A DNA stretch of 64,000 nt from JAIQFL01 sp035295745. GTDB lineage: Bacteria; Acidobacteriota; Terriglobia; Bryobacterales; Bryobacteraceae. Numbering within the stretch: the stretch's first letter is position 1; every line of letters starts with the position of its first letter. Of this stretch, positions 52,259-58,908 are shown in pieces. The notes below the pieces were generated by a model that saw only the letters and a list, made by a program, of their open reading frames with translations, was not told where the DNA came from and did no database searches. The stretch is taken from positions 1-64,000 of the forward strand of contig DATGIL010000004.1 in assembly GCA_035295745.1 (NCBI GenBank), in the 5' to 3' direction. A program made the translations under genes and the position numbers.

Positions 52259-53143
52259 ATGAAGACGGTAACCCTTCACGACTATCAGGAGCGGATCGTC
52301 CGATCGCTCCTATATATTCAGGATCACCTCGATGATGAACTGGAGTTGGAGAAACTCGCCTGCGCCGCCGCGTTCTCCCGCTTCCACTTTCATCGCATCT
52401 TCCGTGGTCTGGTGGGCGAGTCGGTGAAAGAGTATGTCCGGCGCCTGCGCCTGGAGCGCGCGGCGCGGGACTTGAAGCGTAGCGGCGATGCCATCACCGA
52501 AATCGCGTTCAAAGCGGGCTTCGACGCCCATGAATCCTTCACCCGGGCATTCGGCGAAATGTTCGGTGTGTCCCCCACGGCCTATCGGGCCGCGCACCAG
52601 CGGACCCCGGAGTCCCGGTCTGGCGCGCATTTCGAGGATCTGTCCGGCTATCATTTTCCCCATTACTCCGATCCCCTACCGGTAGAAGTCAAAGCACTCG
52701 CCCCCATGCACGTGGTGTTCGTGCGGCATGTCGGTCCGTATCGCGAGGTCGGTCCCAGTTGGGGAAAGCTCATGTCGTGGGCCGGACGGCGCGGTCTTCT
52801 CGGGCCCGGCATGAAACTCATCGGTGTGGTGCATGACGATCCGGACGTGACGGCAGAGGACAAACTCCGCTACGACGCGGCGGTCATCGTGAAGCAGCCG
52901 GTGCAGCCGGAAGGGGAATTCGGGGTGACGGAACTCGCGGGTGGAAGCTACGCCGTGGCGACCCATCGCGGCCCGTACGAACGGAGCGGCGCGACCTACG
53001 AGCGAATGTTCGGAGGCTGGCTGCCCACCAGCGGCTACGAGTTGCGCGATGTCCCTTCGTTTGAGCAGTATCTCAATGCGCCGCAGAATACACGCACCGA
53101 AGACCTGCTGACCGCGATTCACATTCCAGTCGAAAAAGCATAG
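52259..53143 (+). CDS. AraC-family regulator with GyrI-like effector domain
   Basis: 294 residues. The N-terminal ~105 residues are two helix-turn-helix motifs of the AraC type (LEKLACAAAFSRFHFHRIFR, then ITEIAFKAGFDAHESFTRAF and FGVSPTAYR). The C-terminal part (about 135-290) is a GyrI/SOUL-like small-molecule binding domain (VEVKALAPMHVVFVRHVGPY, GSYAVATHRGPYERSGATYE). This layout is that of Rob/SoxS-like multidrug-sensing activators. It likely activates efflux or stress genes on binding a hydrophobic ligand; targets are not evident in the window. The 34-bp array lies just upstream. Confidence 0.9.
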   Translation: MKTVTLHDYQERIVRSLLYIQDHLDDELELEKLACAAAFSRFHFHRIFRGLVGESVKEYVRRLRLERAARDLKRSGDAITEIAFKAGFDAHESFTRAFGEMFGVSPTAYRAAHQRTPESRSGAHFEDLSGYHFPHYSDPLPVEVKALAPMHVVFVRHVGPYREVGPSWGKLMSWAGRRGLLGPGMKLIGVVHDDPDVTAEDKLRYDAAVIVKQPVQPEGEFGVTELAGGSYAVATHRGPYERSGATYERMFGGWLPTSGYELRDVPSFEQYLNAPQNTRTEDLLTAIHIPVEKA

Positions 53144-53157
53144 TCCGCCCAGGGACA

Positions 53158-53215
53158 GGCGTGGCGCAAACACTCCTGTTTGCCGTCTCGGCACTCATGC
53201 CGAGACTCTTCGGGC
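53158..53215 (+). repeat. REP-like family B, copy 2 (double hairpin)
   Basis: GGCGTGGCGCAAACACTCCT continues to GTTTGCC, giving the same first hairpin as the copy at 23.8 kb. The second hairpin has a different stem, GTCTCGGCA with TGCCGAGAC, around the same CTCA loop (53185-53206), followed by TCTTCGGGCGTCCACC. The two stems of 9 bp are both perfect although their sequences differ. Confidence 0.8.
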
Positions 53216-53291
53216 GTCCACCGAGCCTGCCGGCGCGAGGGGTGCTCGACGCTGCGGCCTAATTCTCGTTCGTGCACTACAGGCTGTGCGG

Positions 53292-53329
53292 AGCGCAAGA
53301 ACCATCGACCAGCGCAAGACCCATCGACC
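53292..53329. repeat. 19-bp direct repeat, two copies
   Basis: AGCGCAAGAACCATCGACC is followed at once by AGCGCAAGACCCATCGACC, one mismatch. It lies between the family B element and the arsR promoter; no role is evident. Confidence 0.6.
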
Positions 53330-53350
53330 AGCCCCCGGCATATGGTCCGC

Positions 53351-53394
53351 TTGACACGATTTCAACACTTCAATTATTATTGAAATATTGAAGT
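53351..53394 (+). promoter_or_regulatory. arsR promoter overlapped by an ArsR-type operator
   Basis: TTGACA (53351-53356) and TATTAT (53375-53380) with 18 bp between form a good sigma-70-type promoter. The half-sites ACTTCAAT (53367-53374), ATTGAA (53379-53384) and ATTGAAGT (53387-53394) form an inverted-repeat set that covers the -10 box, as in ArsR autorepression. The predicted 5' leader is only about 10 nt. Confidence 0.75.
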
Positions 53395-53398
53395 CATC

Positions 53399-53743
53399 AT
53401 GAAGAAGCCATCCCCGGAAGACATCACGCGCTTCGCGGACATGCTCGCGGCAATTGGAGCGGAGCCACGCCTCCGCATCACTCAACTCCTCCTGACGGCC
53501 CACCCGGAAGGCATGGTTGCCGGAGAGATTCAGGCCGAACTCGGAATCAGTGCGTCGAACCTCTCGCACCATCTCGACAAATTGAAAAACGAAGGTGTGA
53601 TCGCCGTGAAACGCGAGGGCAGCTTCCTCCGATACACGGCGAATACCGATGCCCTTCAAGACTTGCTGACATTTCTCTTCTCGGAATGTTGCGCCCGGAC
53701 TAAGGCCGTTAAGCCTGACAAGATCATTCAGCTTTGCAAATAG
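53399..53743 (+). CDS. arsR: ArsR-family repressor
   Basis: 114 residues with the winged-helix core of ArsR proteins (EPRLRITQLLLTAHPEGMVA, LGISASNLSHHLDKLKNEGV, VKREGSFLRYTANTDAL). Cysteines near the C-terminus (SECCARTK and IIQLCK) can form an As(III) site, as in several ArsR types that use C-terminal thiols. It represses the ars operon until arsenite binds. An operator overlaps its promoter; arsM follows after 13 bp. Confidence 0.92.
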   Translation: MKKPSPEDITRFADMLAAIGAEPRLRITQLLLTAHPEGMVAGEIQAELGISASNLSHHLDKLKNEGVIAVKREGSFLRYTANTDALQDLLTFLFSECCARTKAVKPDKIIQLCK

Positions 53744-53756
53744 ACAAGGAGCCACT

Positions 53757-54605
53757 ATGAGCACGGACATCAGAGAAGTCGTGAAGGAAAAGTACGGCCA
53801 GGCCGCTCTACGCGTCACCAGCGGCGGAAGCTCCTGTTGTGGAGCGTCGGCCGCACTCGACGGATGCTGCGATCCCATCACCAGTAATCTCTATGATGCG
53901 GAGCAGACCGGGCACCTTCCCCAAACCGCGGTGCTGGCATCCCTCGGATGCGGCAACCCGACGGCCCTCGCCGAATTGAAACCCGGTGAAATTGTCCTGG
54001 ACCTCGGATCGGGCGGCGGAATCGACGTTCTGCTTTCGGCCAGGCGGGTTGGGCCCACTGGAAAAGCTTACGGCTTGGATATGACCGACGAGATGCTGAA
54101 CCTGGCGAACGAAAACAAGCGCAAGGCCGGGGTCGAAAACGTGGAGTTCCTGAAGGGCGAAATCGAGAACATTCCGCTACCAAACAACACCGTGGATGTT
54201 ATCATCTCGAACTGCGTAATCAATCTGAGTGGCAATAAGGACCGGGTCCTCCGGGAAGCATTTCGAGTCCTGAAGCCGGGCGGCCGCTTCGCGGTTTCGG
54301 ATGTGGTCACGCGAGGCGAGATGCTGCCGGAGATCCGCCAAAGCGTCCTGTTGTGGGTGGGCTGCGTGGCCGGTGCGCTCGAAGAGAATGAATACAAGGT
54401 AAAACTGGCGGCCGCCGGGTTCGAGAACATTGACATAGAACCGACCCGCATCTACAAGGCGGAAGATGCCCTCTCCTTTCTCAAAGATCAAGGCCTCGAT
54501 GCCGCCGCCATCGCGCCGCAGATCGACGGCAAGTTCATGAGCGGATTCATCCGTGCTCAGAAACCCGCTGCCAAGTCTTGCTGCGGCCCGGCCTGCTGTT
54601 CGTAA
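53757..54605 (+). CDS. arsM: Arsenite S-adenosylmethionine methyltransferase
   Basis: 282 residues. It methylates As(III) to volatile or less retained methylarsenicals using SAM. The SAM site is VLDLGSGGGIDVLLSARRVG, and GEIENIPLPNNTVDVIISNC contains the conserved Cys (NCVINLS) that binds arsenic; further Cys residues near SSCCGAS, DGCCDP and VGCVAGAL complete the set. The C-terminal Cys-rich tail (SCCGPACCS) probably captures arsenite. The gene follows arsR by 13 bp and precedes a broken acr3, so methylation may be the main surviving detoxification arm here. Confidence 0.93.
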   Translation: MSTDIREVVKEKYGQAALRVTSGGSSCCGASAALDGCCDPITSNLYDAEQTGHLPQTAVLASLGCGNPTALAELKPGEIVLDLGSGGGIDVLLSARRVGPTGKAYGLDMTDEMLNLANENKRKAGVENVEFLKGEIENIPLPNNTVDVIISNCVINLSGNKDRVLREAFRVLKPGGRFAVSDVVTRGEMLPEIRQSVLLWVGCVAGALEENEYKVKLAAAGFENIDIEPTRIYKAEDALSFLKDQGLDAAAIAPQIDGKFMSGFIRAQKPAAKSCCGPACCS

Positions 54606-54616
54606 AGGATCGTCGC

Positions 54617-55493
54617 ATGACGCGCGGCGTCCAATTGCAAGCGCCAGTGGTAGCACCGAGATTGGCTTTTTTCGAGCGCTATCTCTCGTTGTGGGTCGCA
54701 CTGTGCATGGTTGCCGGGATCATCTTGGGAAAGCTGCTCCCGTCTGCGGTCCAGACAATTCGTGCGCTGGAGTTCGGACAGGGGAGCCAGATCAACGTTC
54801 CGATCGCCATACTGATCTGGCTCATGATTACGCCGATGATGATGAAGGTCGATTTCGGCGCAATCCGCGACGTCGGACGAAAACCATCCGGACTGATCGT
54901 GACCCTCATCGTCAACTGGTTGGTAAAACCGTTCTCGATGGCATTCCTGGCCTGGCTGTTCTTCCGATTCGTGTTCGCCGGGTTCATCTCCAGCAGCGAA
55001 GCCGACCAATACATCGCCGGCTGCATCATCCTGGCAGCGGCGCCGTGCACCGCAATGGTCTTCGTCTGGAGCCACCTGACCAACGGCGATCCGGCGTATA
55101 CGCTGGTCCAAGTCTCGGTGAACGACCTGATCATGCTCGTCTTGTTCGTGCCGTTGGTGCAGTTCCTGGTGACCGGGGCATCCTCGCTGACCGTGCCATT
55201 TCGCGTGCTGCTGTACTAGGTGATCGTGTTTATCGTGATCCCGTTGACGGCTGGCACGATTCTAAGGGCGTGGCTGATCCGGGCGCATGGCCGCGGCCGC
55301 TCCTGGCGCGCTCATCGGCGCCAGTAATTTCTTCGAGCTTGCGGTCGCCACCGCAATCGCGCTGTTCGGGCCGGAATCCGGAGCGGCGCTGGCGACCGTG
55401 GTAGGCGTGCTCGTTGAGGTTCCCGTCATGCTGTCGGTCTGCGCGGCCTGCAATCGAACCCGGCATTGGTTCTCATACCAAACGGCAAGGTAA
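54617..55493 (+). pseudogene. acr3: Arsenite efflux pump Acr3, disrupted
   Basis: The 5' part (54617-55219, about 200 codons) is a good Acr3 half: YLSLWVALCMVAGIILGKLL, LIWLMITPMMMKVDF, WLVKPFSMAFLAWLFFRFVF and GCIILAAAPCTAMVFVWSHL. It ends at an in-frame TAG (55217-55219), after which the same frame still reads VIVFIVIPLTAGTILRAWLI, so the stop is a nonsense change. A deletion of roughly 75-80 codons then removes the middle of the protein and shifts the frame. The C-terminal end continues in another frame from about 55287 (APGALIGASNFFELAVATAI to CNRTRHW). Intact Acr3 is about 350 residues. The pump is therefore almost certainly inactive unless rescued. Confidence 0.9.
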
Positions 55494-55500
55494 AGAGTCC

Positions 55501-55917
55501 ACGAACAAGAGCAAAGTCTTGATCCTCTGTACTGGCAACTCGGCGAGAAGCCAGATGGCCGAAGGTCTTCTTCGCCACGAGGGTGGCGACAGATTCGAGG
55601 TCTACTCCGCCGGAACGAAGTCGAGCACCGTTCGGCGCGAAGCCATCGCCGTCATGCACGAGATCGGGATCGATATTTCCAGCCACCGGTCAAAGTCCGT
55701 CGATGAATTCGCCGGCCAGGATCTCGACTACGTAATCACGGTCTGCGACAACGCCAAGGAATCCTGCCCGGTCTTCCCCGCAAAGACGCTCCGAGTGCAC
55801 TGGCCATTTGAAGATCCCGCGGGCGTGCAAGGCACAGATGCCGAACGTCAGGCCGCGTTCCGCAAGGTGCGGGATCAGATACACGCTCAAATCAGGGTCT
55901 TCCTGGGCGAGCGCTAA
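55501..55917 (+). CDS. arsC: Arsenate reductase, thioredoxin-coupled LMW-phosphatase type
   Basis: About 138 residues if started at the ACG at 55501; the frame extends upstream to a TTG at 55414 inside acr3. The P-loop VLILCTGNSARSQMAEG holds the nucleophilic Cys, and ITVCDNAKESCPVFP has the Cys pair (six residues between) that shuttles the disulfide to thioredoxin. RVHWPFEDPAG is also conserved. Homologues normally start at M-N-K-S-K; here the codon in that place is ACG, with no ATG or GTG nearby. Translation may be weak. It reduces arsenate to arsenite for efflux or methylation; the intact partner in this operon is ArsM, since acr3 is broken. Confidence 0.85.
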   Translation, partial: TNKSKVLILCTGNSARSQMAEGLLRHEGGDRFEVYSAGTKSSTVRREAIAVMHEIGIDISSHRSKSVDEFAGQDLDYVITVCDNAKESCPVFPAKTLRVHWPFEDPAGVQGTDAERQAAFRKVRDQIHAQIRVFLGER

Positions 55918-56234
55918 ACCGGTCCGCATTTCGGATCGGCGCGCACCTCGTAGTGGCAGGCTTTGGTTTCGATCCGTGAGAGCAGCGCCCGTGCCTCGGG
56001 TTCAAACACCGCCGTGCTGTAATCCTCTCCCGCGAACGCTTTCACGGACTCCAGTGAGTCGAACAGATTGATGACAATGAACTCTGATTCCGCCGGACCA
56101 TCCGACCGTAACACATAGGCGCCGCGATATCCCGGAATGCCGGTCAGCTTCGGAAGCACCGTGAGCTTCAGGAGCTTCTCATACGGATCCGCGTTGTGCG
56201 GTTCCGTCCATCCTCGCCAGTGTCGCGCAATCAT
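55914..56234 (-). CDS. ABM-domain-like small protein
   Basis: 106 residues from the ATG at 56234 (MIARHWRGWTEPHNADPYEK). It looks like the dimeric alpha-beta barrel seen in antibiotic biosynthesis monooxygenase-type proteins (LPKLTGIPGYRGAYVLRS, EFIVINLFDSLESVKAFAGE). Catalytic residues cannot be assigned. The 3' end overlaps the converging arsC gene by 4 bp. Confidence 0.7.
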   Translation of the reverse strand: MIARHWRGWTEPHNADPYEKLLKLTVLPKLTGIPGYRGAYVLRSDGPAESEFIVINLFDSLESVKAFAGEDYSTAVFEPEARALLSRIETKACHYEVRADPKCGPV

Positions 56235-56698
56235 AGAGCCCTCCAAAACAGAATACTCCCGCATCGACAGGTCACCGATTCTGGCCGAGAATACTTCAGC
56301 GCCGGCGAGTGAACCGCGAGCCCGGCCTTCTTCGAATCAGTTACACTGAGTGCTCTCCGGCGCGATCTTATTCAGCGCTGGGAACGACGTCGCAGGCCAG
56401 CGCCTGCCACCAAAGAGGTGACTCGATCGAAGATGCTGCTCCGTCCGCCGTCATGCGCCGCGCTGTTCAGGGTCGCGCGGCATACCTTCCTACACGACCG
56501 GCGTCCGTTCGCTGGGCGGGCACAGGCAACTCGCGGCCGCAATCGCCGCAGTGAAGGCGGGCAGACGCAGCTGAAATCCGTGTTCGCTACCGCTACTTCG
56601 TTGCGGGTAACGTTGCAGGCGCGACCCGAAAGCGAATCCGGCGAAGACGGCAACCGGCGGCTGTACCCAATGCCGGTGAGCATCGCTGCGAAATGACC
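56235..56698. other. Gap with no supported gene
   Basis: Several open frames of 80-100 codons exist but all are arginine- and serine-rich, as expected from random GC-rich DNA, and none has a known motif. No promoter, repeat or hairpin stood out. Confidence 0.35.
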
Positions 56699-57175
56699 AT
56701 GGCGCGCAGAATTACGATGTTGAGCACTGTGCTTTGGTTACTGGGCGGATGCGTGGGGAAGCGTCCCGCAGCGGTACCGGAGGGCCCAGGCCTCTCGATT
56801 CCCGTGACCTTCCCCGTGATACTGGTGGGAGACCGCAATGTGGTGGTGAAAGAGGATGAGCAGAGCCTGATCACAACCACGGTCGCAAGCGGTCTCAACT
56901 TCCCGCAATTCCAGATGCTCGATGCCGCGGGCGTGAGGTATTCCATCCACAAGGTGACAGAATTCGGCCGGCGCTCGCTTCTCCGTGATCTGGGGACCGG
57001 GCAGTATCAGGTGTACCTCGATCTGAAGCGCGAGGGGCAACTTAGCTTGGACCGCGCCCAAGCCATCGTGCTGGACGCCGCGCCCAATCGGAATGCCGCC
57101 GCCGAGAGGATTCGGGCGGTCCGCTCGTTCTCTGGCTTGATCGAGCAATGCCGAAAGAGCTGGGAGTGGAACTGA
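56699..57175 (+). CDS. Small lipoprotein of unknown function
   Basis: 158 residues from the ATG at 56699. The N-terminus MARRITMLSTVLWLLGGCVG is a lipoprotein signal with lipobox LGGC. The mature part is short and beta-rich (FPVILVGDRNVVVKEDEQSL, LLRDLGTGQYQVYLDLKREG) without a known motif. It is probably an anchored envelope protein. Minisatellite-like DNA follows, then an aldo/keto reductase on the same strand. Confidence 0.65.
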   Translation: MARRITMLSTVLWLLGGCVGKRPAAVPEGPGLSIPVTFPVILVGDRNVVVKEDEQSLITTTVASGLNFPQFQMLDAAGVRYSIHKVTEFGRRSLLRDLGTGQYQVYLDLKREGQLSLDRAQAIVLDAAPNRNAAAERIRAVRSFSGLIEQCRKSWEWN

Positions 57176-57201
57176 GCGGGCCTGGGAAGCCGTGCCTGCA
57201 A

Positions 57202-57261
57202 TTGGTGAGCATCATGAGTTGGTGAGTATCATCTGTTGGTGAGTATCATGGGTTGGTGAGC
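57202..57261. repeat. 17-bp tandem repeat, 3.5 copies
   Basis: Three units of TTGGTGAGYATCATNNG (57202-57252) are followed by a partial one, TTGGTGAGC. The start codon of the aldo/keto reductase (TTG 57253 or GTG 57256) is in the last partial unit. Every unit contains the same TTG-GTG pair, so each could offer a start codon. Confidence 0.85.
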
Positions 57262-58251
57262 TCCCTATCCATTCCTTCTCGCCAGCTTGGTGCTAACGGT
57301 CCCCAGGTATTCCCGATCTCGCTCGGGTGCATGGGCATGTCGGGCGTGTACGGACACGCCGACGCCGACGAGAGTGTCGCCACCATCCAAGCCGCGATCG
57401 ATCGCGGAATCAATCTGATCGATACGGGCGACTTTTACGGAATGGGTCATAACGAGATGCTGATCGGGCGGGCCCTCGCGGGCCGGCGGGACCGCGTCCT
57501 GTTATCGGTCAAGTTCGGGGCGCTGCGGGGGCCGGATGGTTCGTGGCTAGGCTTCGACGCGCGTCCATCCGCCGTCAAGAACTTCCTGTCGCACAGTCTG
57601 ACACGACTGGGGACGGACCACGTCGATATCTATCGTCCGGCACGCCTGGACCACACTGTTCCCATTGAGGAGACTATCGGAGCCATGGCCGATCTGGTGA
57701 AGGCCGGCTATATTCGGGCCATAGGACTTTCGGAAGTCGGGCCCGAGACCATTCGCCGGGCGAACGCAGTCCATCCGATCACGGACCTGCAGATCGAGTA
57801 TTCGCTGATCAGCCGCGGCGCCGAGAAAAAGATCTTTCCGGTTCTCCAGGAACTCGGCATCGGGGTGACTGCCTACGGTCTCCTCTCGCGCGGCTTACTG
57901 GCGGGCTCACTCCCGCTGGGGAAGGATGATTTACGGGCGAATTTTCCGCGTTTTCGCGGCGATTCGCTCACCAGGAACTGGCACATGGTGGACGCGCTAA
58001 AGACATTGGCCGAGGAAAAGGGGCTTCGTCCGGCGCAACTGGCGGTCGCCTGGGCGATGGCAAGGCGGCCGGAGATCGTTCCGGTGATTGGGGCGCGGAC
58101 CCGCCATCAGCTTGCGGAATCGCTCGGTGCACTGGAAATTCAACTGTCCGCGGAGGATCTGGCGCGCATCGAGGAGGTGGTGCCGGAATCGGCAGTGGCC
58201 GGAACGCGCTACGACGAGCGCCAGATGAAGATGTTGGACAGCGAACGCTGA
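57253..58251 (+). CDS. Aldo/keto reductase
   Basis: 332 residues (331 from GTG 57256). TIM-barrel NAD(P)H-dependent oxidoreductase. The conserved elements are LGCMGMSGVYGHADADES near the N-terminus, LIDTGDFYGMGHNEMLIGRA (catalytic Asp and Tyr), LLSVKFGALRG (Lys), DHVDIYRPARLD, and the cofactor region PVIGARTRHQLAESLGALEI. In the position usually occupied by His there is RPAR, as in a common bacterial subgroup. It reduces aldehydes or sugars; the substrate is unknown. A Rrf2-type regulator gene follows after 83 bp. Confidence 0.9.
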   Translation: MVSSLSIPSRQLGANGPQVFPISLGCMGMSGVYGHADADESVATIQAAIDRGINLIDTGDFYGMGHNEMLIGRALAGRRDRVLLSVKFGALRGPDGSWLGFDARPSAVKNFLSHSLTRLGTDHVDIYRPARLDHTVPIEETIGAMADLVKAGYIRAIGLSEVGPETIRRANAVHPITDLQIEYSLISRGAEKKIFPVLQELGIGVTAYGLLSRGLLAGSLPLGKDDLRANFPRFRGDSLTRNWHMVDALKTLAEEKGLRPAQLAVAWAMARRPEIVPVIGARTRHQLAESLGALEIQLSAEDLARIEEVVPESAVAGTRYDERQMKMLDSER

Positions 58252-58262
58252 CCGTTCCGGGT

Positions 58263-58276
58263 AAAAAGATCTTTTT
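58263..58276. promoter_or_regulatory. Perfect palindrome AAAAAGATCTTTTT
   Basis: A 14-bp perfect palindrome lies four bases upstream of the -35 box of the Rrf2 gene and 11 bp after the aldo/keto reductase stop. It could be the operator of the Rrf2 protein or, with the following T-run, a weak terminator. Which one is not clear from sequence. Confidence 0.4.
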
Positions 58277-58279
58277 TGA

Positions 58280-58308
58280 TTGGCATTCGCGTTGCGGCGT
58301 GACATAAT
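58280..58308 (+). promoter_or_regulatory. Promoter of the Rrf2-family gene
   Basis: TTGGCA (58280-58285) and CATAAT (58303-58308) are each one mismatch from consensus and 17 bp apart. The start codon is 26 bp downstream of the -10 box. Confidence 0.6.
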
Positions 58309-58334
58309 CAGATGAAAGGCTCGGAATATATACA

Positions 58335-58778
58335 ATGCAGATCACCAGAGCCGCTGATTACGCCGTAAGGGTGATGATTCACCTGGCAGGGCTGCCGCCA
58401 GATACTCGGGCCAGCCGCGCGGACCTCGCCAAAGCGGCGGAGTGTCCCGAGCAATTCCTATCCAAAGTCCTGCAAAGCCTCACGCACGCCGGGCTGGTGG
58501 TTTCGCATCGCGGAAATACAGGCGGATTTGAGTTGTCGTCTGCCCATCGCGATGCCTCGGTACTGGAGATTGTGGAGGCCGTCGAAGGCCCCGTCAAACT
58601 CAATCTCTGTCTGACCGGCCCTCACGTCTGTGAGCGTCAGAACTGGTGTCCAGCCCACGCTGTATGGGCAGAGGCACAAGCCGCCATGAATGGCGTCCTG
58701 AAAAAGGCAACGATCACCGCGATGGCGGAAGAGGCAGCACTGGTCCGCACCACGCTGGAAACGGCCAAGTGGAATTAA
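58335..58778 (+). CDS. Rrf2-family iron-sulfur regulator
   Basis: 147 residues. The winged helix is typical (ITRAADYAVRVMIHLAGLPP, CPEQFLSKVLQSLTHAGLVV, RGNTGGFELS). Three cysteines in LNLCLTGPHVCERQNWCPAH match the cluster ligands of IscR/NsrR-type members, so it probably senses Fe-S status, nitric oxide or redox state through a bound cluster. A clear promoter and a palindrome precede it. Its best regulatory target by position is itself or the adjacent aldo/keto reductase; this is inferred. Confidence 0.9.
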   Translation: MQITRAADYAVRVMIHLAGLPPDTRASRADLAKAAECPEQFLSKVLQSLTHAGLVVSHRGNTGGFELSSAHRDASVLEIVEAVEGPVKLNLCLTGPHVCERQNWCPAHAVWAEAQAAMNGVLKKATITAMAEEAALVRTTLETAKWN

Positions 58779-58855
58779 GTCCGCTGGCTACCAGCTCGCG
58801 GCGTTTCACGGCAGTTCGCCGGTTCCAGTGTGTTTAGAGTCTGCGTCATCCGCAT

Positions 58856-58891
58856 GTTCGGCCGGCGCACATCCTCTGGCGCCGGCCGAAC
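58856..58891. terminator. Strong bidirectional hairpin between convergent genes
   Basis: GTTCGGCCGGCGC pairs perfectly over 13 bp with GCGCCGGCCGAAC, with a 10-nt loop (58856-58891). It sits between the converging Rrf2 gene and the 863-residue protein gene. On the plus strand it is followed by TTAATATTAAATT, a weak T-rich tail; it probably stops both transcripts. Confidence 0.7.
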
Positions 58892-58908
58892 TTAATATTA
58901 AATTGCAA

